Positions 18,101-27,334 of a stretch of DNA of 64,000 bases are shown one piece after another; the stretch's first letter is position 1, and the number at the start of each line of letters is the position of its first letter. The stretch is from positions 1 to 64,000 of the forward strand of contig CAZFCE010000021.1 of assembly GCA_964517605.1 (NCBI GenBank), read 5' to 3'. The translations under genes and the position numbers were made by a program. The notes under the pieces are model-generated. The model did no database searches. It was not told where the DNA came from and saw only the letters and a list, made by a program, of their open reading frames with translations. Source of the stretch: J095 sp964517605. GTDB taxonomy: Bacteria; Chloroflexota; Anaerolineae; 4572-78; J111.

Positions 18101-21100
18101 AGAGGTGTTTGTTCAGGCAGCCTTAACGCTGGCTGAAACGGAATCCAAAACCGTGCAATGTGTTCTAACCCCGGTTGAGCCGGGCCGGCCGGCTACGTTT
18201 GAAATTTATAGCCGCAAGGATGAAACCGACCCCACGGCCTGGACTTTGCATAGTTCCGGCCGGGTAATCCGGGGCGAATCCGGCCCGGCGGACGGCAACC
18301 GGCCCACGCTGGCGGCGGCCAAAGCCAATTGCCGGCTGGAGTTGCCGGTTTGGGAGTATTATCAGAATTTGCGCCGGCAGGGAATGGAATACGGTCCTTG
18401 CTTTCAAGGCATTGCCCAACTGTGGCAGGCCGATGCCCCCGCGTTGGCGGCGTTGGGCCGGATAGAATTGCCGTTGGCCCTGGCCGCCGAAATGCCGGAT
18501 TATCAGGTGCATCCGGCGCTGCTAGATGCCTGCCTTCAGGTGTTGGGCGCGGCTATCCCGGCTGATGACGCTCAGGATACCACTTATCTCCCCATTGGTC
18601 TGGATGGTTTTTACCTGCACCAATCGCCGGGCCGGGAGGTGTGGAGTACCGCCAGCCTGCGTTCTGGCAGCAGCCCCACCGCCGAGGCGCTAACCGGGGA
18701 TGTGTATATATTTGATGCCGCCGGGCAGCTTGTGGCCGAACTTGACGGCATTCGGTTAAAACGCGCGCCGCGCCACGCGCTGCAATCGGTTCAGGCCGGC
18801 GTTAGCCGCGCCGAACTCACCCCGGATAGCTGGCTGTACCAGCCGACCTGGCAGCCGCAACCACTAACCGGCTCCGGGGAGATGGCCCACTTGCCGGGCA
18901 ATTGGCTCATTCTGGCCGACCGGGCCGGCGTGGGCGAAGCCCTGGCCAACCAGTTGGCGGCGCAAGGTGCGGTCTGCACCGTGGTTTTGACGGGCCGGGA
19001 AGCCACCGCCGAACCGGGGCGATGGGTCATCAACCCGGCGCAGCCCGCCGATTTTGCCCGGTTGTTCCAAACAACATCGTACCAGGGCGTTGTTCACCTG
19101 TGGAGTTTGGCCGCCGGCCCCGCTGCCGACCTCACCGCCGCCGGCATTGAGCAGGCGCAGGAACTCAGTTGCGGCAGCCTGCTTTATCTGGTGCAGGCCG
19201 CCTCCGCCGCCGGCCAATCGCCGCGGTTGTGGCTGGCTACCCGTGGCGCTCAAACGGTGGCCGCCGAAGCGCCGGCGCTGGCGCAAGCGCCGGTGTGGGG
19301 GCTGGCTCGCACCCTGGCGATGGAACACCCCGATTTCCGTTGCACCTGCGTTGATCTGGATGTGGCGGCAGATGCCGCCAATGACCGGCTGTTATTTGCC
19401 GAAATTTGCAGCGGCAGCGCAGAAGATCACGTTGCCTTTAGAGATGGCCGGCGGTATGTGGCCCGCTTGCTTCAGCATTCAGCCGAAGGGGTGCCGGAGC
19501 AAAGCGCGGCCAGCCAACCGGTACGGCTGGAAATTACCGCGCGGGGCGTGCTGGATAATCTGCGCCTGCAACCGGCGGCTCGCCGGCAGCCCGGCCCCGG
19601 CGAAATTGAAATTGAGGTAAAAGCCACCGGGCTTAATTTTAGAGATGTTCTGAATGCGCTGGGGTTGTATCCCGGCGAGGCCGGAGCGTTGGGCCATGAA
19701 TGCGCCGGTATTGTGGCGGCAGTCGGCCCCGGAGTAACCGGCCTGGCCCCCGGCGATGCCGTACTGGCGGTGGCTTTGGGCAGTTTTAGCACTTTTGTTA
19801 CCACGCCGGCGGCGCTGGCTATTCGCAAGCCGGCCCGGCTCACTTTTGCCGAGGCGGCCACTATTCCCATCACTTTTTTAACGGCCAGTTATGCGTTGCG
19901 CCGTTTGGCCCAGTTGCAACCCCGTGAGCGGGTGTTGATTCACGCCGCCGCCGGCGGGGTGGGATTGGCTGCCGTGCAATTGGCCCGCCAAATTGGGGCC
20001 GAGATATTTGCTACCGTGGGCAGCCCGGAAAAACGGGCTTTTTTGCAAGCCGGCGGCGTTGAGCGCATTTTTAACTCGCGCACGCTCGATTTTGCCGGCG
20101 AGATTATGGCCGCTACCGGCGGCGAGGGCGTTGACGTGGTATTAAATTCGCTCACGGGTGAGTTTATTCCCGCCAGCTTGAGCGTGCTCAAAAATGGCGG
20201 CCGCTTTTTAGAAATTGGCAAGCGCGATATTTGGGATAAAAGCCAGGTAGATGGCCTGGGCCGCAATCTGGCTTATTTTGTAATTTATCTGGGCGAAGTG
20301 TGCGAGCGGGAACCCGCGCTTATTCAGGAAATGCTGCAAGAACTGATGGCGGATTTTGAGGCCGGGCGGTTAATGCCGCTGCCGTTGCGGTTGTTTCCGC
20401 TGAAACAGGCGGCGGATGCCTTTAGGTATATGGCTCAGGCCCGGCATATTGGCAAAGTGGTGGTGGCTCCGGCTGCCGCTCCGGAAACATTCCAGGCCCA
20501 GGCCACGTATCTGATTACCGGCGGGTTGGGCGGCCTGGGGCTGCGGGTGGCCGAGGAGATTGTAGCCAATGGCGGGCGACACCTGGCGTTGGTAGGCCGC
20601 CGCCCGCCAACGGCTGCCGCCCAGGATGTCATCCGTCAATTGGAGCAGGCGGGGGCCAGGGTGGCGCTGTTTCAGGCCGATGTGGCGCAAGAAGCCGAGG
20701 TTGCCCGCGTTTTAACCGAAATCGAAGCCACGCTGCCGCCGTTGCGGGGCATTGTTCACGCTGCCGGGTTTTTAGCCGATGGCGTGCTACTTCAGCAAAG
20801 CTGGCCTCAGTTTATGTCGGTGTTGGGGCCAAAGGTAGCCGGTAGCTGGCATTTGCACCGCCTGACGCAAGCCAAACCGCTGGACTTTTTTGTGATGTTC
20901 TCCGCCGGCGCGACCTTGATTGGCTCGCCCGGCCAGGGTAATTACGCCGCCGCCAACGCATTTATGGACGCGTTGGCCTATTACCGGCAGGCGCACGGCC
21001 AGCCGGCTTTGAGCATCAATTGGGGCGCGTGGGCCGAGGTTGGTATGGCCGCTAATTTAGACCGGCGGCGTTGGGACGAACAGGGTTTGGGGCAAATTCT

Positions 21101-21689
21101 CCCGGCGCAGGGGGTAAAGCTATTCCGCAAACTGGTGGGGCAACCGGCTCCGCAAGTGGTTGTTTTGCCGGTTGACTGGCCCAAATTTGGCCGGCGCTAT
21201 CCGCAGGGGGCGATTCCGTCGTTGTTTGTGGATTTGGTGCGCCGGAGCGAAGCGGCGGTAGCGCCGCCTCAACCGGTTAATTTACAGCAACAACTGGCCG
21301 ATTTACCGCCGGCGCGGCAACGCAGCCTGGTGCTTTCTCACGTGCGCGAACAAGCCTGCACGGTGTTGGGCTTTGATTTGGCCCGACCGCTGAACCCTCA
21401 ACAGCCACTCAGCGAACTGGGATTGGATTCGTTGATGGCGGTTGAACTGCGCAACCTGTTAAGCCGCACCGTTCATGCGGCGCTGCCGGCTACGTTGCTG
21501 TTTGATTACCCCACCATCGCCGCGCTGTCCGGGTATCTGTCCGCCGAAGTGCTTCACCTGGCCGCTGTTTCTCAACCGGAAGCGCCATCGGCACAGGCTG
21601 CCGCCATCACCGAATTAGAAAATTTATCCGATGCGGAAGCGGAGGCTCTGCTTTTGGCCGAGCTGAGCAACCTGAAAAAGAAAGGTTAA
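15114..21689 (+). CDS. PKS3: type I PKS, KS-AT-DH-ER-KR-ACP
   Basis: Module of 2191 residues whose ATG overlaps the PKS2 stop by 4 bp (ATGA), implying translational coupling. N-terminal coiled coil is about 8-38. KS has Cys212. AT has Ser656 in GHSIGE with HAFH, so malonyl-CoA is predicted. DH keeps His963 in HCVYGVPVFP, YGPCFQG and LLDACLQ. A structural half-KR is followed by an ER with LIHAAAGGVG near 1607. KR has LITGGLGGLG, Tyr1944 in QGNY and a B-type LAD, but the residue 13 before the Tyr, normally the second Ser of FSS, is Ala1931 (FSAGA). ACP has Ser2106 in GLDSLM. If KR works, the beta-carbon becomes CH2. The docking tail is LSDAEAEALLLAEL. Confidence 0.95.
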   Translation: MKITPEHAEDIEQLKRALAALKKMRARVEELERAKNEPVAIIGIGCRFPGGVNNPADFWQLLRAGVDAIGPVPPERWNADDFYSPNPAEPGKMQSRRGGFVAPIDQFDPQFFGISPREAAAMDPQQRLVLEATWEALEDAGQVPARLAGSQTGVFIGIGLNDYGRLQTPGQMLNPALVDTYSISGNAFCIAANRLSYLLDWRGPSMAIDTACSSSLVAVHLAVQSLRQRESVLALAGGVNLMLSPETALTVAKFLAPDGRCKFGDARANGYVRGEGTGLVVLKLLSRALADGDSIYAVIRGSAINQDGFSSGLTVPNGVAQQALLRAALRDAGVEPAQIDYVEAHGTGTALGDPIEINALGAVLGSGRLPGQSCAIGSVKTNIGHLEAAAGVAGLIKVALALKHGQIPPSLHFENPNPHISFEQLAMRVQQQLTPWPQQNRPALAGVSSFGFGGANAHVILEAAPTRQPEPLPTDRPTYLLALSAKDDVALKGLAGRYAAALAARPDILPTDVCYSANTRRSAFSQRLAVVAATVPELSEKLAALAAAPSLVDASVPPAAPKIAFLFTGQGAQYPGMGHQLYQTQPTFRAALDRCAELLQPYLPQPLLSTLYPAAGQASPLDETAFTQPALFALEYALAELWRSWGIEPGAVLGHSIGEYVAACVAGVLSLEDGLRLVAERGRLMQSLPPGGAMAAVFASTTRVAAAVAPYADAVSVAALNGPDNTVISGAGPAVEAVLAQLGQDGIKSKRLVVSHAFHSPLMEPILPDFERFAGQLQFQAPRIPLVANVTGQFWSAGQPPTAAYWRQHARAAVQFAASIETLAQQGFNLFLEIGPNPVLLGMGRRCLPEDNGLWLPSLRAGHDDWPQLLSSLAALYTHGVEVDWNGFERDYRAGRRFVSLPTYPFQRQRYWFNRAAYQNAASRLAHRAGHPLLGSPVRSPAMPGVLFETKLSSQETPFLADHCVYGVPVFPATAFIEMALAGANQMWGPGSAALKEVFVQAALTLAETESKTVQCVLTPVEPGRPATFEIYSRKDETDPTAWTLHSSGRVIRGESGPADGNRPTLAAAKANCRLELPVWEYYQNLRRQGMEYGPCFQGIAQLWQADAPALAALGRIELPLALAAEMPDYQVHPALLDACLQVLGAAIPADDAQDTTYLPIGLDGFYLHQSPGREVWSTASLRSGSSPTAEALTGDVYIFDAAGQLVAELDGIRLKRAPRHALQSVQAGVSRAELTPDSWLYQPTWQPQPLTGSGEMAHLPGNWLILADRAGVGEALANQLAAQGAVCTVVLTGREATAEPGRWVINPAQPADFARLFQTTSYQGVVHLWSLAAGPAADLTAAGIEQAQELSCGSLLYLVQAASAAGQSPRLWLATRGAQTVAAEAPALAQAPVWGLARTLAMEHPDFRCTCVDLDVAADAANDRLLFAEICSGSAEDHVAFRDGRRYVARLLQHSAEGVPEQSAASQPVRLEITARGVLDNLRLQPAARRQPGPGEIEIEVKATGLNFRDVLNALGLYPGEAGALGHECAGIVAAVGPGVTGLAPGDAVLAVALGSFSTFVTTPAALAIRKPARLTFAEAATIPITFLTASYALRRLAQLQPRERVLIHAAAGGVGLAAVQLARQIGAEIFATVGSPEKRAFLQAGGVERIFNSRTLDFAGEIMAATGGEGVDVVLNSLTGEFIPASLSVLKNGGRFLEIGKRDIWDKSQVDGLGRNLAYFVIYLGEVCEREPALIQEMLQELMADFEAGRLMPLPLRLFPLKQAADAFRYMAQARHIGKVVVAPAAAPETFQAQATYLITGGLGGLGLRVAEEIVANGGRHLALVGRRPPTAAAQDVIRQLEQAGARVALFQADVAQEAEVARVLTEIEATLPPLRGIVHAAGFLADGVLLQQSWPQFMSVLGPKVAGSWHLHRLTQAKPLDFFVMFSAGATLIGSPGQGNYAAANAFMDALAYYRQAHGQPALSINWGAWAEVGMAANLDRRRWDEQGLGQILPAQGVKLFRKLVGQPAPQVVVLPVDWPKFGRRYPQGAIPSLFVDLVRRSEAAVAPPQPVNLQQQLADLPPARQRSLVLSHVREQACTVLGFDLARPLNPQQPLSELGLDSLMAVELRNLLSRTVHAALPATLLFDYPTIAALSGYLSAEVLHLAAVSQPEAPSAQAAAITELENLSDAEAEALLLAELSNLKKKG

Positions 21690-21695
21690 TTGCCC

Positions 21696-24600
21696 GTGGT
21701 TGATAGCGCAACGCACCCCGATAATCTGTCTCCCATAAAACGCGCCCTGCTCGAAATTAGAGAAATGCGGGCCAAACTTGAGGCGCTGGAACAGGAAAAA
21801 CGCGAACCGATTGCCATTGTTGGCCTGAGCTTGCGCTTTCCCGGCGGAGCCAATACCCCGGCGGCCTTTTGGAATTTGCTGCGCGATGGCGTAGACACCA
21901 TTTGCCCCGTTCCGTCCGACCGTTGGCAGGCCGCTACCGGCAGCGCCGGCCAACCGGGGCTGGCCGGCGGTTTTATTGAGGATATAACCCGTTTTGACGC
22001 GCACTTTTTTGGCATTGCGCCGCGCGAAGCCGCGGCTATGGACCCGCAGCAGCGGTTGTTGTTAGAGGTGAGTTGGGAGGCATTGGAACAGGCGGGCCAG
22101 GCTCCCGATAAACTCAACGGCAGCCAGACCGGCGTTTTTATCGGCATCAGCGGCAGCGACCATTTTCGGTTGGCTATGGCCAACCCCGCCAACACCGACC
22201 TGTATTCTATCACCGGCAACGCTTTCAGCGTGGCCGCCGGTCGCCTTTCGTACACGCTGGGATTGCAGGGGCCAAACATTGCCGTTGATACGGCCTGTTC
22301 GTCGTCGCTGGTGGCGGTGCATTTGGCCTGCCAGAGTTTGCGGGCCGGTGAGTGTGAGCTGGCCCTGGCGGGCGGCGTCAATTTGATGTTATCGCCGGAG
22401 ATTACCCAAAATTTTGCCGGGGCGCAGATGATGGCCGCCGATGACCACTGCAAAACCTTTGATGCCGCCGCCGATGGTTACGTGCGCGGCGAAGGTTGCG
22501 CCGTGATTGTGCTTAAACGCCTCTCGGCGGCGCTGGCCAACGGAGATAATATTTTGGCCGTTATCCGGGGATCGGCGGTAAACCAGGATGGCCGTAGCAG
22601 CGGCCTGACCGCGCCCAACGGCCCGGCTCAGGAAGCGGTTATCCGCCGGGCGCTGGCCAATGCCGGGGTTGAGCCGGCCCAAATTGCCTACGTAGAAACT
22701 CACGGCACCGGCACGCCGCTGGGCGATCCCATCGAGGTGCAGGCGTTGGCGGCGGCGCTGGGCGATGGACGACCCGCAACCCGCCCGGTGTTGATCGGTT
22801 CAGTTAAAACCAATATTGGCCACCTTGAGGCCGCCGCCGGCATTGCCGGGTTAATCAAAATGATACTGGCTTTGCAACATGGCCAACTGCCGCCGCATCT
22901 CAATTTGCGCACCCCCAACCCTTACATCAATTGGGCGGCGCTGCCGGTAGCCGTGGCCACGCAACTAACTAATTGGCCGGCTGGCCCGGAACCGCGGTTG
23001 GCCGGTGTTAGCTCTTTTGGGTTTAGCGGCACCAACGCGCACATTATTTTAGAAGAAGCGCCGGCCAATCCGCCGGTAGCGCCGGCCAACGCAGAGCGAC
23101 CCTTGCACTTGCTGGCGCTCTCGGCCAAACGCGATGCGGCTCTGGTTGAATTGGCTGGCCGGTTTGAGGCGCATCTGGCCGGCGTTGACGCGCCTGCTTT
23201 GGCGGATGCCTGTTTTACGGCCAATGCCGGACGCGCCCAGTTAAATTGTCGTTTGGCCGTAACCGCCGCATCTGCCACCGAAGCGGCGACTAAGTTGGCG
23301 GCTTTCCGCGCCAAACAGGAAGTTGTGGGCGTGTTCGCCGGCCACGTGGATGACCCAACTCCGCCCGAAGTGGTGTTTTTGTTTACCGGCCACGGCGCTC
23401 AGTATGCCGGCATGGGCCGCCAGCTTTACGACACGCAGCCGGTGTTTCGGGCGGCGCTGGAGCAGTGCCAGGAATTGCTGCGCCCCTACCTGGATTACCC
23501 GTTGTTGGCGGTGCTGTATCCGGCTAATCCGGTTGAAGCCGGTTTATTGGAAAAAATGACGTATGGCCAGCCGGCCATGTTCGCTTTGGAATATGCGCTG
23601 GCCCGGTTGTGGCAGGCGTGGGGAGTGCAGCCCACCGTGGTTATGGGCCACAGCCTGGGCGAGTATGTGGCGGCCTGCGTGGCCGGGGTTTTTAGTTTAG
23701 CCGATGGCCTGAAGCTGGTGGCGGCGCGGGGCCGGTTGATGGATGCGCTGCCCGAAGCCGGCGAGATGGTATCGGTGCTTACCACCGAGGCGCGGGCAGC
23801 GGCGGCGGTGGCTCCGCATGCCAGCCGTGCCGCTATTGCCGCCATCAATGGGCCGGAGAGCGTGGTTATCTCCGGTGCAAGCGAGGCCATCCGGGTAATT
23901 GTGGCTGAGTTGCAGGCCGAGCAAATCAAAACCCGCCCGCTGGCGGTAGCGCAGGCGGCCCATTCACCGCTGCTTGATCCTATTTTAGCCGAGTTTGAAC
24001 AAACGGCGGCAGAAGTGTCGTTCCAACGGCCGCAAATTAGCCTGGTGTCCGGGGTAACTGGCCGGTTGGCGTTGCCCCATCAAATTACCACCACCGCGTA
24101 TTGGCGCGAACACCTGCGCCAACCGGTTCAATTTGCCCGGGGAATGGCCACGCTGCACGAAGCCGGCTTCAGCCTGTTTGTCGAAATCGGGCCGCATCCC
24201 ACGTTACTGGGCATGGGCCGCCGCTGCCTGCCCGAAGCTGGCCAGCTTTGGTTGCCATCGCTGCGGCAGGGTTGGGCCGATTGGGCGCAATTGCTGGAAA
24301 GTTTGGCCGAGTTGTTTGTGCGCGGCGCGGCCATTGACTGGGCCGGGTTTGACCGGGATTATCCGCGCCGCCGGGTGGCGCTGCCCACCTATCCCTGGGG
24401 CGAAACGCGCTACTGGCTGGAAACAAATTCGCCGCCGCCCGCTGCCGCCGGTTCACTTTGGGATGGCGTAACCGCTGCCGGGCAGCGACAGGCGCAGCAA
24501 GCGCCGCTTGATCTGGCGGTTTCAACCTACCCGGCCCGCTGGGCTTGTCTGGATCGGTTAACTACGGCCTACGTGGTGGGCGCGTTGCGGGCGCTGGGAG

Positions 24601-26084
24601 CGTTTAGCCAACCCGGCCAAACTCATTCTGTGGCCAGCCTGTTAGCCCAAACCGGCATTCAACCGGGGTATCACAGCCTGGTAACTCGCTGGTTAAAACG
24701 GTTGGTTGCCGCAGGATTGGCGCAGCCGGCAGGCGAGTCGTTTGCCGTTACCCACCCGCTACCGGAGTTGCCGCTGGAACCGCTCTGGGCCGAGGCGCAA
24801 ACCTTGCTGGCAGACACTCCCTTTTTACTGGAATATCTGGCGCGGTGCGGCCAAATGCTAACTGCCGTGTTGACCGGCGCGGAAAGCCCGCTGGAAACGC
24901 TGTTCCCCGGCGGTTCTTTTGCCACCGCCGATTACCTGTACCATAAATGGTCGCTGGTGCGCTATTATAATGAAATAATCCGGGCAATGGTTCAGGCCGC
25001 CGGGCATCGCCTGCCGGCGGGCCAAACGTTGCGCCTGCTTGAAATTGGCGCAGGCACCGGCGGCACCGCCTCGGTGTTGATTCCGGCTTTGCCCGCGCAT
25101 TGCACTCAATACTGGTTTACCGATGTCTCGGAGCTTTTTTTAAGCCGGGCCGCCGAAAATTTCTCGGCATACCCTTTTGTGCAATACGGCCTGCTGGATA
25201 TTGAACGCGAGCCGCAGTCTCAGGGATATCCGGCACATGGTTTTGATGTTGTGGTGGCGGCCAACGTGCTGCACGCCACCCGCAGCCTGCCGCAAACTCT
25301 GGCTCATGTCCGGTCGCTGCTGGCCCCGGGCGGCCTGTTGTTATTGTTTGAGGCAACCATCCATCTGGGTTGGTTTGATATGACCACCGGTTTGATTGAA
25401 GGCTGGGGCCGGTTTGAGGATGACCTGCGCCCGGACAACCCGTTATTAACCGCCGAACAGTGGCAGGCGACGTTACGGGAGGCCGGGTTTGAAGCGGCGG
25501 TGTGCCTGCCCGAAGCCGGTTCGCCGGCGCTGGCGTTGGGCCAGCAAGTGGTGGCGGCTCGTGCCCCGGCAGCGGCGCTTGTTCCGGCGGGCGAAGTGGG
25601 CCTGGAACCGGAACGCGGTCCATTGCGGCTGGTGGGAGCGCAACCGGCTCAACCTTCCGCCGAGGCGGGCGCGGTTTTCCGGCAGCAATTAGCCGAGGCG
25701 CTGCCCGAAGAGCGGCAGGAATTGCTCATTAATTATACGCGCGGTCATATAACCCGGATTTTGCGGTTGCCCCCGGATGCGTCGCCGGGGCAGCGGGAAC
25801 GGCTGCTGGATTTGGGGCTTGATTCGCTTATGGCGGTTGAACTGCGCAATCGGCTGGGCGCCGGGTTGGGGTTAACCAAACCGCTGTCGGCCACCTTAAT
25901 TTTTGATTACCCCACTATCGAAGCGATTGCCAATTACCTGGCCGATCAACTGTTTGCGCCGGCTGAACCCGAACCGCAGGCTGCCATTGCGCCGTCCGTT
26001 GGCGGGCCGGTTGAAGTTGACCTTGCCGGGCTATCCGATGCCGAAGTTGAGGCGATGTTACTGAAAAAGTTAAAGGAAATTTAG
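21696..26084 (+). CDS. PKS4: type I PKS, KS-AT-methyltransferase-ACP
   Basis: Non-reducing module of 1462 residues. The start is uncertain: GTG 21696 stands 10 nt after AAAGG, and TTG 21690, directly after the PKS3 stop, is the alternative. N-terminal coiled coil is present. KS has Cys201. AT has Ser653 in GHSLGE, but the specificity loop reads QAAH (His756), neither the malonyl HAFH nor the methylmalonyl YASH. After AT there is no DH, ER or KR. A helical lid of about 200 residues leads into a SAM methyltransferase with LEIGAGTGG near 1114-1122, then ANVLHAT and TGLIEGWGRFEDD. ACP has Ser1377 in GLDSLM. Expected product is an alpha-methyl-beta-keto unit if the domain is a C-methyltransferase, or a methyl enol ether if it is an O-methyltransferase. 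The docking tail is LSDAEVEAMLLKKL. Confidence 0.93.
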   Translation: MVDSATHPDNLSPIKRALLEIREMRAKLEALEQEKREPIAIVGLSLRFPGGANTPAAFWNLLRDGVDTICPVPSDRWQAATGSAGQPGLAGGFIEDITRFDAHFFGIAPREAAAMDPQQRLLLEVSWEALEQAGQAPDKLNGSQTGVFIGISGSDHFRLAMANPANTDLYSITGNAFSVAAGRLSYTLGLQGPNIAVDTACSSSLVAVHLACQSLRAGECELALAGGVNLMLSPEITQNFAGAQMMAADDHCKTFDAAADGYVRGEGCAVIVLKRLSAALANGDNILAVIRGSAVNQDGRSSGLTAPNGPAQEAVIRRALANAGVEPAQIAYVETHGTGTPLGDPIEVQALAAALGDGRPATRPVLIGSVKTNIGHLEAAAGIAGLIKMILALQHGQLPPHLNLRTPNPYINWAALPVAVATQLTNWPAGPEPRLAGVSSFGFSGTNAHIILEEAPANPPVAPANAERPLHLLALSAKRDAALVELAGRFEAHLAGVDAPALADACFTANAGRAQLNCRLAVTAASATEAATKLAAFRAKQEVVGVFAGHVDDPTPPEVVFLFTGHGAQYAGMGRQLYDTQPVFRAALEQCQELLRPYLDYPLLAVLYPANPVEAGLLEKMTYGQPAMFALEYALARLWQAWGVQPTVVMGHSLGEYVAACVAGVFSLADGLKLVAARGRLMDALPEAGEMVSVLTTEARAAAAVAPHASRAAIAAINGPESVVISGASEAIRVIVAELQAEQIKTRPLAVAQAAHSPLLDPILAEFEQTAAEVSFQRPQISLVSGVTGRLALPHQITTTAYWREHLRQPVQFARGMATLHEAGFSLFVEIGPHPTLLGMGRRCLPEAGQLWLPSLRQGWADWAQLLESLAELFVRGAAIDWAGFDRDYPRRRVALPTYPWGETRYWLETNSPPPAAAGSLWDGVTAAGQRQAQQAPLDLAVSTYPARWACLDRLTTAYVVGALRALGAFSQPGQTHSVASLLAQTGIQPGYHSLVTRWLKRLVAAGLAQPAGESFAVTHPLPELPLEPLWAEAQTLLADTPFLLEYLARCGQMLTAVLTGAESPLETLFPGGSFATADYLYHKWSLVRYYNEIIRAMVQAAGHRLPAGQTLRLLEIGAGTGGTASVLIPALPAHCTQYWFTDVSELFLSRAAENFSAYPFVQYGLLDIEREPQSQGYPAHGFDVVVAANVLHATRSLPQTLAHVRSLLAPGGLLLLFEATIHLGWFDMTTGLIEGWGRFEDDLRPDNPLLTAEQWQATLREAGFEAAVCLPEAGSPALALGQQVVAARAPAAALVPAGEVGLEPERGPLRLVGAQPAQPSAEAGAVFRQQLAEALPEERQELLINYTRGHITRILRLPPDASPGQRERLLDLGLDSLMAVELRNRLGAGLGLTKPLSATLIFDYPTIEAIANYLADQLFAPAEPEPQAAIAPSVGGPVEVDLAGLSDAEVEAMLLKKLKEI

Positions 26085-26086
26085 CC

Positions 26087-27160
26087 ATGCGCTTTAGCCA
26101 AATTTCTGCAATCCGGTTTGTATTGGGGATGGCGGTGTTAGGGAGCGGGGTGTTACTGTTGTCATCGTTTGGCTCACCCCAAATATTACAGGCCGCCAAT
26201 CCGCCAGCCGGCGGGTTTGGTATTTTAGGTGACAGCAATTCTGATGAATACCGGGCCGATGATAATCGCGGCGGTGAATATGCGGCGACAACTCTCAACT
26301 GGGTGGAGATTTTGGTCAAGAAGCGGGGCCTGGATTTTGGGCCGTGGGGCACCTGGGGCGAACCCCGGCGCACCGGCTACGAGTACAACTGGGCGCGTAG
26401 CGCCGCCACCGCCGAAAGCCTCATCAGTTCCGGTCAACATACCGGCCTGGCGCAGCAGGTTTCCGCCGGTAAAGTGTCCTATGTGCTTGTGTGGATTGGT
26501 GCTAACGATTTTGATACTTGGAATGGTACTTATGAAGAAATATACAACGGCACGCTAACGGATGCTAATCTACAGGCCAAAATTGATGGAATCGTGGCTA
26601 ACATCACCACAGCGATTGATACCGTTTTGAGCGCCGGGCCGGTGCAAATGGTAGTGGCTACCATCGCCGACAAAGGCGTTAGCCCGGAGGTGCTGGCGAC
26701 CTTTCCAGACCCGGCCAAACGTCAAAGGGTTACTACGGCAATTGATAAAGTTAATGCCAAAATTCAGGAGTTGGCCCATGCCAGAGGGATTGGGCTGGCT
26801 GATGTAAGCCAAATTACCACCGCGCTGTTAGCCCGTCTTGATAAAAGTGGCAATCTGAATGTGGGCGGCGAAGCGATAAAATTTACCGGAAAAAGCGATG
26901 AACCCCATTTTATGCGCTTAAACGATTCGGTTGGACATGGTGGCACAGTTGCCTCTGGTTTGATCGCCAATGCCGTTTTTATTGAGCCATTTAACCGGTA
27001 CTACAAATTGAATATAAAACCCCTCAGCGATGAAGAAATTCTGGAAAGCGCCGGTATTGCCGGTGGAACTGCCGGGCAATCGCCGGCTGCGCTCCCCGGT
27101 TGCCTGGGCGGTTTGGCCGGTTTGGCCTTGTGGGTAACTTTTTTAATTTGGAAAAAATAA
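26087..27160 (+). CDS. Membrane-anchored SGNH/GDSL-like hydrolase
   Basis: A 357-residue protein with AAAGGA at 26072-26077, starting 2 bp after the PKS4 stop, so co-transcribed. Residues about 8-32 are a signal sequence or anchor and about 333-355 a C-terminal hydrophobic helix ending in KK; the catalytic part would then lie outside the membrane. SGNH blocks are recognisable: GDSNSDEY (block I, nucleophile Ser), GANDF (block III, Asn), and a late DSVGHGG region that could supply Asp/His. The family includes lipases, esterases and sugar deacylases; the substrate here is unknown. Its place inside the PKS series suggests extracytoplasmic trimming or deacylation of the exported product, which is inference. 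Confidence 0.75.
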   Translation: MRFSQISAIRFVLGMAVLGSGVLLLSSFGSPQILQAANPPAGGFGILGDSNSDEYRADDNRGGEYAATTLNWVEILVKKRGLDFGPWGTWGEPRRTGYEYNWARSAATAESLISSGQHTGLAQQVSAGKVSYVLVWIGANDFDTWNGTYEEIYNGTLTDANLQAKIDGIVANITTAIDTVLSAGPVQMVVATIADKGVSPEVLATFPDPAKRQRVTTAIDKVNAKIQELAHARGIGLADVSQITTALLARLDKSGNLNVGGEAIKFTGKSDEPHFMRLNDSVGHGGTVASGLIANAVFIEPFNRYYKLNIKPLSDEEILESAGIAGGTAGQSPAALPGCLGGLAGLALWVTFLIWKK

Positions 27161-27334
27161 AACCGCCGCTTACCAAATGTTGCGGATTTATAACTATTTT
27201 CTAATTTTTTTCTCAGGCTGTTACGATTAGTTTACTTCTATAATCAAAATCAATAAACGCTGATTGGCATTAGCCAGGTGAATCGCGTTCCTTTCTGCCG
27301 ATTTTAGCCCAAAATTGCCGGGGATTGTGATAAT
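27161..27334 (+). other. Intergenic spacer before PKS5
   Basis: The largest gap inside the PKS series, A+T-rich in its first half. It holds a candidate -10 box (separate entry) and a weak ribosome-binding site (GGGGA, 27320-27324) 10 nt before ATG 27335. No strong terminator hairpin is visible after the hydrolase gene. Confidence 0.45.
27218..27244 (+). promoter_or_regulatory. Candidate internal promoter before PKS5
   Basis: A perfect TATAAT (27239-27244) lies in the spacer, but the best upstream hexamer, CTGTTA at 27218-27223 with 15 bp spacing, is poor. It could start a second transcript covering PKS5 onward. Confidence 0.3.
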
